Assembly: GCF_001278705.1 (NCBI RefSeq)
Contig: NZ_CP012600.1
Location: 190-64,189 of the forward strand
Length of the DNA: 64,000 nt
From: Bacillus gobiensis
GTDB lineage: Bacteria > Bacillota > Bacilli > Bacillales > Bacillaceae
Direction of reading: 5' to 3'
Shown here: positions 54,426-63,566 of the stretch, one piece after another
Numbering within the stretch: position 1 is the stretch's first letter
Layout: the number at the start of each line of letters is the position of its first letter
Notes under the pieces: model-generated
The model's input: only the letters and a program-made list of their open reading frames with translations
Told to the model about the DNA's origin: nothing
The model's database searches: none
Position numbers and translations under genes: made by a program

Positions 54426-54806
54426 TTAGACTGTAAGCTCCACGTGATTACCCTCAGGATCTTCAATAAGGCTCTCGTAATATCCATCTCCCGTTATACG
54501 AGGACCGCTTAAGACAGAATAGCCAGCTGTTGATAATTGTTTGGTTAATTCATCAACCGCCTCTTTGCTGCCTAGTGAAAAGGCGATATGGGCCCAACCA
54601 ACCATATCTGCGCGTTTTTGTTGATGCACGTCACTTCTGCGCATAACTTCCAAACGGGCTCCATTTTCAAAACGTATAAAATAAGATTCAAATTGTTTTT
54701 TCTCATTATGATATTTCTCACTTGATTGACCTTTAAAAGTCGTTTCGTAAAACGTTTTCATTTTTTCTAAATCATTCACCCAAATCGCAACATGTTCAAT
54801 GTTCAT
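54426..54806 (-). CDS. VOC family (glyoxalase-like) protein
   Basis: 126 residues. N-terminal [21 protein letters not shown] and C-terminal [19 protein letters not shown] with metal-ligand His and Glu residues, as in lactoylglutathione lyase-like enzymes. AAAGGTGAG precedes ATG 54806. Large palindromes lie upstream. Confidence 0.85.
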   Translation of the reverse strand: MNIEHVAIWVNDLEKMKTFYETTFKGQSSEKYHNEKKQFESYFIRFENGARLEVMRRSDVHQQKRADMVGWAHIAFSLGSKEAVDELTKQLSTAGYSVLSGPRITGDGYYESLIEDPEGNHVELTV

Positions 54807-54839
54807 TTCATCACTCACCTTTCTTAAAAGAGTTAGAAA

Positions 54840-54905
54840 CACTTATTATAAGTGGGTAAAAAAATTTCTCAGCACTTATTAAAGATCTTTAATAAGTGAT
54901 TTGAG
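54840..54905. promoter_or_regulatory. Two palindromes built from CACTTATT half-sites
   Basis: CACTTATTATAAGTG (54840-54854) is one palindrome. A perfect 26-bp palindrome at 54873-54898 starts CACTTATTAAAG and ends CTTTAATAAGTG, with TTCTCA/TTGAGAA flanks. Four copies of one half-site lie 30-100 bp before the VOC gene. Operator for a dimeric regulator, or a hairpin. Confidence 0.6.
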
Positions 54906-55080
54906 AATACCACAGAAAAAACGAAATAACAATTTATTTTTTAAAAAGATTATTCCAATTATTTAAACCACAAATCAGTTCCAATTAATCAATAAAAAAG
55001 GAAACGAATCTAATTGTCATTCGTAAAATATTATAGAGTGTGTAAATTTGAGTCTAATAATATTTTAAGGGGGAAAGAAC

Positions 55081-55353
55081 ATGCCTATCTGGAAGAGCAA
55101 GCTGCCCTTTTTAATTTTAAGAATTATATTTGCGATTTCGACTTTAATATTTGCTGTAAGGAGCTTTTTCATTTCGTACGATGTTTTAAACAGCATGTTT
55201 ATGATGTTCTCATTAGGCCTTCTATTTGTAGTACAAAGCATTGAGTTGTATGTCACGAAAAAACGTAAATATTTTATATTGACGATCTTTACTTCACTAT
55301 TTCTTATGTGCGTTGGTATTATTGCCCTATTCACTCATTTGAAAATAATTTAA
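55081..55353 (+). CDS. Small three-helix membrane protein (DUF3953-like)
   Basis: 90 residues, three membrane helices (ILRIIFAISTLIFAV, MFSLGLLFVVQSI, IFTSLFLMCVGIIALF). AAGGGGGAAAG precedes the ATG. The layout resembles DUF3953 proteins; function unknown. Confidence 0.6.
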   Translation: MPIWKSKLPFLILRIIFAISTLIFAVRSFFISYDVLNSMFMMFSLGLLFVVQSIELYVTKKRKYFILTIFTSLFLMCVGIIALFTHLKII

Positions 55354-55360
55354 TCAGGGA

Positions 55361-55639
55361 GGGCACTTTAAAATCCAAAAAAAAAAATCATCTTTCATAG
55401 GCTTTATTACCGGTGTATTATCTATTTGTCTATGGTTCGTTTTTAACTTCTTCAATCCTTACTCTAATTCAATTGATCTTGAACCTATTATAAATACGTT
55501 TGTCATGTTGTTTCTCCCGGCTTGTTTAGCAATCATTTCTTTCATTAAAATCCAAAAAATTGTTAATACTCATTGCTTTCCGGTCAAGGTAGTTGATCCA
55601 ATCCGTAATCTTGAATCATCTGCCTGGAAAATCGACTAA
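55361..55639 (+). pseudogene. Membrane protein frame without a normal start codon
   Basis: The frame reads KSSFIGFITGVLSICLWFVF and IINTFVMLFLPACLAIISFI, then FPVKVVDPIRNLESSAWKID to TAA 55637. About 92 residues with two or three helices. GGGAGGG sits where an SD should be, but the codon at the start site is TTA and an 11-A run follows. The start codon is mutated or a non-standard start is used. Confidence 0.5.
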
Positions 55640-55706
55640 TACCCGCTCCCGCTCCGATCCCTTGAATCATACAAAATAGTTTTATATATCTATTAAATTA
55701 AAAATC

Positions 55707-55757
55707 CCCTTTTAGTAGCCAAAAACAAAGCATTTTTTATAGCTGCTAGAAGGGGGC
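55707..55757 (-). terminator. Long terminator-like hairpin after merR
   Basis: CCCCTTTTAG-AGC pairs with GCT-CTAGAAGGGG around a loop of about 23 nt. Confidence 0.5.
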
Positions 55758-55767
55758 CATATTTCGA

Positions 55768-56166
55768 TTAACCGGACATCCTGTTCTTTTTAGAAATTGT
55801 GTTAGACTTATTTAATATGCTTGTATAAGTTTCCATTTTGTGATCGATCATTGGTATATAAGACATTAAATTATTAACTTGGGTTTTCACTCTGTCCTTT
55901 TGTGCTTGAAGAATTTGAACACGCTCTTGCATCGTTTCGTCTCCTTGAAGGGCAAGTTTCGCAAATTCCTTCATCTCTGCGATATTCATTCCGGTCTCCC
56001 GAAGACAGCAAGCAAATTCGAGCCATTCAATATCCTCAGTATCATAAATACGTAAGCCGTTTTCATTTCGTTTCACGGGTGGGAGAATCCCTTCCTTTTC
56101 ATAATAACGGAGAGTAGGGACGGATAAGCCAACTTCTTTAGCGACTTGACCAATCGTATAGCTCAC
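55768..56166 (-). CDS. MerR family regulator
   Basis: 132 residues. The N-terminal MerR helix-turn-helix (YTIGQVAKEVGLSVPTLRYYEKEGILPP) and a dimerisation coiled coil. No effector-binding cysteines of the metal-sensing type are seen in the tail, so an AdhR-like aldehyde sensor is possible. Start GTG 56166 with GAGGTGAG. It follows the SDR gene by 48 nt on the same strand; the SDR promoter has the MerR-type 19-bp spacer. Confidence 0.87.
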   Translation of the reverse strand: MSYTIGQVAKEVGLSVPTLRYYEKEGILPPVKRNENGLRIYDTEDIEWLEFACCLRETGMNIAEMKEFAKLALQGDETMQERVQILQAQKDRVKTQVNNLMSYIPMIDHKMETYTSILNKSNTISKKNRMSG

Positions 56167-56214
56167 TGATAACTCACCTCAAGTTTACTCCTATTATAAT
56201 GTTCATCTCGCATT

Positions 56215-57030
56215 TTAGGAAAACATGTGTGTCATATGTTCGACAAATGCTTCTTCGCCTAAATCTTTTCTAAGCTTTATCAACTCTTTAGCATCTTCAC
56301 CAGCAATGTATCTCAACTGATTTGTTCCGTCCGTTGCCGCCTGATAGATGATCTCCGCAACCAATTCTGGAGAGGATTCTTTTTCAGAATTAATTGTATT
56401 ACTAAGCGCCGCACTTACCTTATCGGAATACCCTTGATAATCCGTTAAAGAATCATCGGACAAAATGTCGATTGATCTTCCGAAAAAATCAGTTTTAACC
56501 ACACCAGGCTCAATTAATTTTAACCGGATGTTTTGAGAAGCAAGTTCAAATGATAATGATTCCGTAAAACCTTCAACGGCAAATTTGGTTGCATGATAAA
56601 GCGACATGGTTGGAAAGGTTAGTCTGCCTCCCATTGAAGATAAATTGATGATTAATCCATTCTTATTTGCTCGAAAATGAGGAAGAATGGCTTTTATCAC
56701 TCTCATAAGGCCAAATACGTTTACATCAAATTGTCTTTGAATTTGTTCTTCGGAAGCTGCTTCAAAAATACCCATAGCTCCATAACCAGCATTATTTAAC
56801 AGGGCATCAATTTTGCCAAACCGCTCTATCCCTTTCACTATCGCTTGATGAATCGTATCCTGTTGTTCAACATCGAGTTTTGTTACAAGGACGTTATCAA
56901 ACTGGGTCAGTTCGGTTTCTTTTTCCGGAGAACGCATAGTAGCAATCACATTCCAGTCTTGTTCAGCAAAATGCTTAACTGCAGCTTTTCCGATTCCAGA
57001 CGATGAGCCCGTAATTAATATGGTTTTCAT
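56215..57030 (-). CDS. Short-chain dehydrogenase/reductase
   Basis: 271 residues. Cofactor motif TGSSSGIG, NNAG at about 86-89, catalytic Ser in INLSSMGG and YHATK. NAD(P)H-dependent oxidoreductase on a small carbonyl substrate. AAGGAGACT precedes the ATG. Transcribed with merR from a MerR-type promoter. Confidence 0.9.
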   Translation of the reverse strand: MKTILITGSSSGIGKAAVKHFAEQDWNVIATMRSPEKETELTQFDNVLVTKLDVEQQDTIHQAIVKGIERFGKIDALLNNAGYGAMGIFEAASEEQIQRQFDVNVFGLMRVIKAILPHFRANKNGLIINLSSMGGRLTFPTMSLYHATKFAVEGFTESLSFELASQNIRLKLIEPGVVKTDFFGRSIDILSDDSLTDYQGYSDKVSAALSNTINSEKESSPELVAEIIYQAATDGTNQLRYIAGEDAKELIKLRKDLGEEAFVEHMTHMFS

Positions 57031-57076
57031 CTCTTTAGTCTCCTTGTGGATATTGTTTATTTTTTATTACAGTCAC

Positions 57077-57107
57077 AGCTTACAAGCTAAAGCGCGCTTT
57101 ATGTCAA
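57077..57107 (-). promoter_or_regulatory. MerR-type promoter of the SDR-merR operon
   Basis: On the minus strand TTGACA (57107-57102) and TAAGCT (57082-57077) are 19 bp apart. The spacer begins with the perfect palindrome TAAAGCGCGCTTTA (57101-57088). A 19-bp spacer with a central dyad is the hallmark of MerR-activated promoters. Confidence 0.75.
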
Positions 57108-57417
57108 GCTATTAACTATCAGCCCTCACAATAGATAATCTTTTAAAGGAATTTTGACTGTAACTAATGAATTATATTATGAGGAAAAATAGGAAGGTGA
57201 TCCCAGATAATGGTGTGAGAGGTGCATTTATAATTATAGATCTTCCGTTTTATCAACGTTCTTTCTTAATTGGAAAATTTTCTTATGAAATCTAAACTAT
57301 GATTGATTATTTTCTTTTGGTCAGTGAAGCGATATGAAAACTATTTTCCAATTTTATTAATGATTTTCGGATGAACGAATTTGACTGTATTTCCAGTCTG
57401 AATTAGCAGGGGGGACA

Positions 57418-57495
57418 ATGTGGTCCTCGGTCAGAAGAATATATCATAAATGGACAAGTTATTTGTGCAATATTATTACGTACTTCTTTTCCTAA
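57418..57495 (+). CDS. Possible 25-codon leader ORF before the UvrA-like gene
   Basis: ATG 57418 directly after AGGGGGGACA. The product has 25 residues, beginning MWSSVRRIYHKWTSY, rich in aromatic residues. The rest of 57108-57630 shows nothing but AT-rich sequence. A leader role is a guess from its place before a possible resistance gene. Confidence 0.3.
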   Translation: MWSSVRRIYHKWTSYLCNIITYFFS

Positions 57496-57630
57496 ATTGA
57501 TAAGCTCTTGTATAGAAAACCTTCGCCTACAATTAGTATGAGTTTGTCGATTCGAAAAAAACACAACAAATTCATTTGAAGTTTTACTAACATGACAATA
57601 ATAAATTTAGAGAATGGAGAGGATATTACT

Positions 57631-60600
57631 ATGAAAATAAATCAATTAATAGTGAACAATATTAACAAATTAGATGCAGTACTACCAGTAGATAAATCGT
57701 TAGGAATTGCCGGTTTGTCTGGATCTGGTAAAACAACTTTTTGTCAAACAATCGGTGAAGAATCCAAGAAGCGTCTCGTTTCCTTATTGCCAAAGGCTGA
57801 ATACCAGTATTTATTTTCCAATATTATGGAAACCAATTTCAGTGCCATCAAGATAGACGAAATGCCTTTAGTGCTTTTTCTCGGAAAATCATCCATTTCT
57901 TCCAATCCGCGTTCAACAATTGGTACACATACTGGAGTTTTTAAAGAGTTACGAGTGCGGCTTGCTGAAAAATTTAATCTTTCTCCAGAAGTTTTTTCAT
58001 TTAATAATGCATTGGGCTGGTGTCCAGATTGTAAAGGTCGCGGAACTACTAAAAATGTCGAATGTCCAAAGTGTATGGGGAAGCGCTATAATCCAGAAGT
58101 TGAGCAATATAAAATAGAGTTATTGGATCAACCACATAGTATTTCCGATATTAACAACTTAAACATTGAATCGATTTTTCCCCTTAGAGAAGAATTACAT
58201 ATTAGTGAAGCGAAACAACATATTCTTAAAAATATTATCAATATGAATATTGGTTACTTAACATTAAATCGCATTATGGGTACATTATCTGGTGGAGAAT
58301 TAACACGACTTTACTTGGCAGAATTCATGGCAGCAAGTGATAATACCGTTATTATTATTGATGAAATCTCCGTGGGTCTTGATCACCAAACATTATTGAA
58401 AATTTTAGAACAGGTTAAACAATTAGGTTATAAGAATCAAATTTGGCTCATTGATCATTCAGATACAGTGCTTGATACAACGGACGAGCAATTGTTCTTT
58501 GGACCTGGCAGTGGTAAATATGGCGGAAAAATTGTGGAAGAGTCACCACGTCCTCAACCAATCCCTTGGGACAGAAATCAGGCAATGCCAACAGAATACT
58601 ATCAATTTCTTGATCTATATTGCCGTAATATTCAAATGGCTGAAATTCAGATTCCTAAAAATAGACTTATAACCTTTACGGGTGAGTCTGGATGTGGTAA
58701 ATCTACACTTGTCAATGAGTGTATAGCCGAAGATTTTCTAAAGCGATATCCAAAAGATAAACTGGTTATGGTAGGGCAAGATCGAAACCAATCGATTACC
58801 AGTCGGTCAACCGTTGCGACTTTTCTGGATATTAAAAAGAAGCTTACAAAATATAGTGATGACATTGATGATATTTTTCAGCGCTCGATTGAAGATATTA
58901 TTGATGAATTGCCAAATGAAGACATCGCTCACAAACGCTTGAGCTTATTGATAAAGCTTGGACTTGGTTATTTGACTTTGGAAAGAAAAACCCAATCCTT
59001 ATCTACTGGTGAATTTCAATGTGTTCATTTAGTTTCGGAGTTGTTTGCTAACTCAAGAAACCCACATACGCTTTTTATTTTTGACGAGCCTTCAAAAGGT
59101 TTATCACAAAATATTTTAAACCAATTCATTGATAGTGTCAGGGTCATTCTGCAAGATGAATCAGTCTCTATCATAATGATTGAACATAATACCTATATGC
59201 TGGAAAGTTCTGATTTTATTGTAGATTTTGGTAAAAGAAAGATTGCACCTGTGGAGCATCTTGATGTTGTCAGTCATGATGATTATTTTCGTCTTAAAAA
59301 TAGAGAAGATATCGCTGCTTCATCACCTATTTCTTCCACACTCAAGCAGCAAAATGGCATTACCTATTTAAAAGAAAATCAAATCGACTATTTTAAAAAT
59401 GCAGAAAACGTCTATAAGGGCGGTATTTTAAAAAGCTTATCATCAATGGCCCGTTTGATTTATGGTGAATACGATTCTGAACAAATAGCACCCGTCATTG
59501 CCATTGATCTTGAAAGACACTTGTATAGCCAATATAGTTTCCTCTATGAAATTGGCGGCCTGATCAACCATATTGTGGCGGCGCATCCTACCAATAAAGA
59601 TACTAGAAGTTTTGATTTCTATTATCAAGAAAATCATTGTCCATGCTGCTCGGGCCGCCGGGTGATTGAAAAATTTGATATAGATGTTGTTATTCAGGAC
59701 AAAAACGTTCCATTCTGGGATGGCCTATTACATCCAGACGTGATGGAGGTATTAAAATATTATCAATATCCAAAATTACAATTCCTTTTTGATGAGATTA
59801 AGAATGAGCTCGGTCATGATATTAGTAAAAGCTATAATGAAATGACAGATGCAGAAAAGCATACCTTTTTATACGGGTATTGGGAAAAGTCATTCTATGA
59901 TAAAGCAGGCAAGGCATCGAGGACATGGGAGGGCTTTAACATCATTATTGGGCGGTATATGTTCATTTCGAAATCGATTATTAAAGAGCATATGAAAGCA
60001 TCAAAAGAGATGATTAACTGTCCGATTTGTCAAGGAACCGTACTAAACCATCATAAAAAGCTCAAATTTGGTGACAAGGATATTCGTGAGATTATTCATC
60101 AGCCGCTTGATCAAGTTTTGAAAACAGTAGGGAAGTTACCGGAACTGGTGAAAATGAAATCTATTGTTGGCGGCGACATGGCTTTGACGGAAGATGTCTC
60201 CCTGTTGCCTAGGGAAACACAAGTCGCGCTGAAAATGCTTGAACTGGAACTAGCAAGCTTTGCCCACTATGAAGTGGTTTTACAAAATGTCTTACCATAT
60301 TGGGACAAAATTAAAGGCAATATCGAATCCATCAGCATCTATAATCGGATTACCATCTGTGATTTTGCCAATATCACTGAGACGAGAGAAACCATTATTG
60401 ATAAGTATTTCACTAATGGAAAATACAAAAAACTAACGTATGTTTACGAAGCGTTTGGTTACAAAAAAATTGTCACCCAAATTAATAAGATTAAAAAAGC
60501 TCAACCATGTCCATTCTGTAAAGGGAAGAAAGTCATTTCGGAAGATGGGCTCCATGATGGCGTGCATAAATTATCGGTACCATGTGTTAGTTGTTATGCA

Positions 60601-60801
60601 AGTGGCATCAATGATGAAGGGCGTAAGGAAACTGTCGATGGCATAGACGTGCAAACATGGCTAACTGGAAAAGTAAGTGATGTTGTTTCTGAAAGCTTAC
60701 TACCAGAGGCTGTTGCAGATATTCCAATTTTCAATCGTATTCGTGAGTTAAATAAAAGAGATATGATGGCGGTTTATCAATGCCTTGAGCAAAATAATTA
60801 A
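57631..60801 (+). CDS. UvrA-like ABC ATPase with a third, zinc-rich UvrA-type module
   Basis: 1056 residues. Module 1: Walker A GLSGSGKT (28-35), zinc site CPDC/CPKC (131-148), signature LSGGE (219-223), Walker B IIIDE. Module 2: GESGCGKS (351-358), signature LSTGE (457-461), LFIFDEPSKG. Residues 540-1056 add CPCC near 670, CPIC (797-800) followed by FGDKDIREIIHQPLDQVL, which is like the region after the UvrA zinc finger, and CPFC/CVSC (960-988), but no Walker A. True UvrA has about 940-950 residues and another domain order, so this is a divergent paralogue, perhaps for drug-damaged DNA. ATG 57631 follows GGAGAGG; the frame is open from 57592. Confidence 0.85.
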   Translation: MKINQLIVNNINKLDAVLPVDKSLGIAGLSGSGKTTFCQTIGEESKKRLVSLLPKAEYQYLFSNIMETNFSAIKIDEMPLVLFLGKSSISSNPRSTIGTHTGVFKELRVRLAEKFNLSPEVFSFNNALGWCPDCKGRGTTKNVECPKCMGKRYNPEVEQYKIELLDQPHSISDINNLNIESIFPLREELHISEAKQHILKNIINMNIGYLTLNRIMGTLSGGELTRLYLAEFMAASDNTVIIIDEISVGLDHQTLLKILEQVKQLGYKNQIWLIDHSDTVLDTTDEQLFFGPGSGKYGGKIVEESPRPQPIPWDRNQAMPTEYYQFLDLYCRNIQMAEIQIPKNRLITFTGESGCGKSTLVNECIAEDFLKRYPKDKLVMVGQDRNQSITSRSTVATFLDIKKKLTKYSDDIDDIFQRSIEDIIDELPNEDIAHKRLSLLIKLGLGYLTLERKTQSLSTGEFQCVHLVSELFANSRNPHTLFIFDEPSKGLSQNILNQFIDSVRVILQDESVSIIMIEHNTYMLESSDFIVDFGKRKIAPVEHLDVVSHDDYFRLKNREDIAASSPISSTLKQQNGITYLKENQIDYFKNAENVYKGGILKSLSSMARLIYGEYDSEQIAPVIAIDLERHLYSQYSFLYEIGGLINHIVAAHPTNKDTRSFDFYYQENHCPCCSGRRVIEKFDIDVVIQDKNVPFWDGLLHPDVMEVLKYYQYPKLQFLFDEIKNELGHDISKSYNEMTDAEKHTFLYGYWEKSFYDKAGKASRTWEGFNIIIGRYMFISKSIIKEHMKASKEMINCPICQGTVLNHHKKLKFGDKDIREIIHQPLDQVLKTVGKLPELVKMKSIVGGDMALTEDVSLLPRETQVALKMLELELASFAHYEVVLQNVLPYWDKIKGNIESISIYNRITICDFANITETRETIIDKYFTNGKYKKLTYVYEAFGYKKIVTQINKIKKAQPCPFCKGKKVISEDGLHDGVHKLSVPCVSCYASGINDEGRKETVDGIDVQTWLTGKVSDVVSESLLPEAVADIPIFNRIRELNKRDMMAVYQCLEQNN

Positions 60802-60889
60802 ATTAGAATTATTAAAACAAGCCATATTTTAAAACAAAGCTAGATTATGCGTTTGCACTAAATGATAAATATACTTAGATTGAATAGTC

Positions 60890-61060
60890 AACTGTTCAAG
60901 GAGTTGCCTATGGGCAGTGCAGCCGTGACCGAATGGATTATTATATCAATAAAAATGGAATGGCTCCTTTGGAAGCGGCGAAGTGGATGGTATTTATCCA
61001 AAATGAGTTAATAAAAACAATGAAATCCATTCCAGATTATAGGAATGGATTTTGTGTTTT
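60890..61060 (+). pseudogene. Small gene with a shift between start and body
   Basis: AAGGAG precedes ATG 60910, whose frame MGSAAVTEW ends soon in unlikely residues. In the next frame MDYYINKNGMAPLEAAKWMV then IKSIPDYRNGF-like residues look coding. One indel would join them. Family not known. Confidence 0.35.
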
Positions 61061-61077
61061 TACTATAGAACTTAACC

Positions 61078-61458
61078 TCAAATACAAACCGCAGCCAAAA
61101 TCTTCTGCACATCGTAAATACTCTTATCCTTGCCGAATTTCTTAGATACGGCCGGCAGCTGTGCTCCAGAAATCCATATTTTCAGCTCGGCATCCAAATC
61201 AAATGTTCCTGCAGTTTCTACGCTGAAGTGAGAAATGCTTTTGTAAGGAATAGAATGGAAGTCTATTTTTTTCCCTGAAATGCCTTGCTTGTCCACCATA
61301 ATAAAGCGTTTGTCTGTGAATACAATTAAGTCGCGGATTAATTTAAAAGCAGCGTTAACCTCTTCATTATCTATTAATATCGTTTGCAGCTCTTTTTTTG
61401 CTTCTTCTTTGCTGATTGTTGATGCGTTCCCTAACAGTCCGTTGAGTAAACTCATCAT
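61078..61458 (-). CDS. Bacterial PH-domain protein (YvbH/YozO-like)
   Basis: 126 residues. Contains AFKLIRDLIVFTDKRFIMVDKQGISGKKIDFHSIPYKSI and a closing strand/helix, typical of the bacterial pleckstrin-homology domain. Cytoplasmic, role unknown. AGGAGA precedes two adjacent ATGs; the second (61455) has better spacing. Confidence 0.8.
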   Translation of the reverse strand: MMSLLNGLLGNASTISKEEAKKELQTILIDNEEVNAAFKLIRDLIVFTDKRFIMVDKQGISGKKIDFHSIPYKSISHFSVETAGTFDLDAELKIWISGAQLPAVSKKFGKDKSIYDVQKILAAVCI

Positions 61459-61699
61459 AATCTCTCCTTTTTTTGAAAATATTACATATTAATTCTATAG
61501 TAACATATTAAGCTAACAAAGCTTGAATGATAGGTTTCTCATTGAAACAAGCTTGCAATGTTATGCGACAAAGCTGAGCCGAACAACACTGAACTCGTGG
61601 AAAATCACTTCATCAAGGACAATTACGAATTTTTCGAAACCTTCTCCATCGCAGCCCCCACACAAAAATAAAACTAATGAATTTTTCCACCCCACGTAT

Positions 61700-61735
61700 T
61701 ATAATAGCAGAACAACAGGTTTGAAAGGGTTTTCA
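61700..61735 (+). promoter_or_regulatory. -10 box and cre-like site before the two-component genes
   Basis: TATAAT at 61700-61705 and TGAAAGGGTTTTCA at 61722-61735, which matches 13 of 14 cre positions. Located just after the -10, suited to CcpA repression. Confidence 0.6.
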
Positions 61736-61760
61736 TACTGATGTTGAGGGGGGTATGTCT

Positions 61761-63566
61761 ATGTTTTTTTCGCTGCGGAGCAGGTTCATGCTTATTTTTA
61801 CATTATTATTAACGATTCCTTTTATTATTTTATCCATCATTATTCCTAGCTGGTTTACCTCGATTATGGAGGAGCAAATTGAAAATTCCACCATCGAAAA
61901 AATGGATCAATACTCCCTTTATATTCATTCGGTGACGGCTCAGGCCGAGGAGGTTGGGAAACAGATACTTGTAAACCAAACGACTCAGCGATGGTTGAAG
62001 ATAGAAAAGGAAGATGAAAAATCTATAAATGAAAATTTATTAATGAAGAATCAACTGAAACATCAGCTGTCTTCCATTATGATTAATAATTCATACGGAA
62101 TTTCCATTACTGTATTCCTCAATGACGGGACCGGTGTTTGGTGGAATAACCCATCACTTCCACAGACGGAATGGTTCAAAAACTTTACCGCGAATGATCA
62201 GAAATGGGTAGCGGCTCACATTGATCCGTTCCAGCAATCTCAAGAAATGAGAGAAACAAAAGTAAATAGCTATCTTATTCCTTTATTTGATTTAGATACG
62301 TTTCAAACTTCTGGTGTCATTAAAGTGAACTTTCCGACCTCTTTGCTGCATACTGCTTTACGCAAGATACCGCCTGAGAAAAATGGCAATGTTTATTTGC
62401 TGGACAGCAAGGGTGAAGATGTATTAGCAGAAAAGGTAGAAACGCCAAAAAAGGTCATCCGGCAAAGCTTGGCGAAAATAAGCGATGATAAAAATGAAAA
62501 AGGCTTAATAAAAATGGACTATGAGGGAGAAGAGCATTTCGTTTTTTTTCAAAAGTTAAGCGTCGGTGATTGGATTCTTATGAGTGAAGTGAGTTCATCA
62601 GATTTGTTTTCAACGATTAATAAATTAAGACAAAGCCTGCTTCTTATCTGCTCGATTATTTTTATCACAACCATTGTTGCTTCATTTAAGCTTTCCGTTC
62701 ATATCGTCAGTCCGCTGGAAAAGCTGACGAAGGCGATGACTTTTGTTGAACGCGGAGAATTTGCCGGAGCCAAGCGTTATATTCCCACTATAGATCTTCC
62801 CAATCACGAAGTGGGGTACGTCATAAATGTGTTCGGCCGCACAATAGATCGATTAAATCATTTAATAGAAACGGAATATGAGGCGAATATACGGAGAAAA
62901 AATGCCGAGTATAAAGCATTGCTATTACAAATCAATCCCCATTTTATGAATAATACGCTCGAGATTATCGGTGGACTGGCTGCGCAAGGGAAAAATGAAG
63001 ATGTGATAAACGTCAGTATTGACTTGGCGCGGATGATGAGATATTCCTTGAATACGAAAAGTGATGTCGTGAACTTAGAGGATGAACTCAATTATATTAA
63101 GAATTTTACGGATATTTTAAAAATGCGATATGAGGAGTCTCTAACTATCGAAATTCAAGAGGACCCAAAAATGAAAGCGGTTTCAATAATTAAGTTTATT
63201 TTACAGCCGCTAGTCGAAAATGCGGTGAAATACAGTTTTGAAAGAAGTGAATACGCAGAAATACTGATCAAAACGAAAAAGGTTGACGATCAATTGCTGC
63301 TTGAAGTGAAAGATAATGGAGCAGGCATGCCAAAGAGAGTGATGAAGGATTTACTTCTCTATAGCAGCAATGATAGTTCTCATCAATTGTTAAAAAGCAG
63401 CGGCAGCAGCATAGGGTTAAGGAATGTGCTTGGACGGTTAATCATTTATTACGGGCAAAATTTTTCGTATGACATTCAATCGGAAATAAACGGCGGAACA
63501 AAAATATCGTTATGGATAAAGATAACGAAGGGGGATCAATATAGTGAAGCTGTTAATTGCGGATGA
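61761..63566 (+). CDS. Sensor histidine kinase, YesM-like
   Basis: 601 residues. Membrane helix near 10-30, an extracellular sensor domain of about 250 residues, a second helix (LLLICSIIFITTIVASF), HAMP, then the His_kinase domain with phospho-acceptor His in LLQINPHFMNNTLEII, and an ATPase domain with NAVKYS and NGAGM. Such kinases sense carbohydrates and work with AraC-type response regulators. ATG 61761 has better SD spacing than ATG 61755. The next gene overlaps by 23 nt. Confidence 0.92.
   Translation: MFFSLRSRFMLIFTLLLTIPFIILSIIIPSWFTSIMEEQIENSTIEKMDQYSLYIHSVTAQAEEVGKQILVNQTTQRWLKIEKEDEKSINENLLMKNQLKHQLSSIMINNSYGISITVFLNDGTGVWWNNPSLPQTEWFKNFTANDQKWVAAHIDPFQQSQEMRETKVNSYLIPLFDLDTFQTSGVIKVNFPTSLLHTALRKIPPEKNGNVYLLDSKGEDVLAEKVETPKKVIRQSLAKISDDKNEKGLIKMDYEGEEHFVFFQKLSVGDWILMSEVSSSDLFSTINKLRQSLLLICSIIFITTIVASFKLSVHIVSPLEKLTKAMTFVERGEFAGAKRYIPTIDLPNHEVGYVINVFGRTIDRLNHLIETEYEANIRRKNAEYKALLLQINPHFMNNTLEIIGGLAAQGKNEDVINVSIDLARMMRYSLNTKSDVVNLEDELNYIKNFTDILKMRYEESLTIEIQEDPKMKAVSIIKFILQPLVENAVKYSFERSEYAEILIKTKKVDDQLLLEVKDNGAGMPKRVMKDLLLYSSNDSSHQLLKSSGSSIGLRNVLGRLIIYYGQNFSYDIQSEINGGTKISLWIKITKGDQYSEAVNCG

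Noticed and set aside
61745..61755. Kinase start at ATG 61755
   Set aside because: The SD GAGGGGGG ends directly at this ATG; ATG 61761 has normal spacing. The difference is two residues and cannot be settled by sequence alone.
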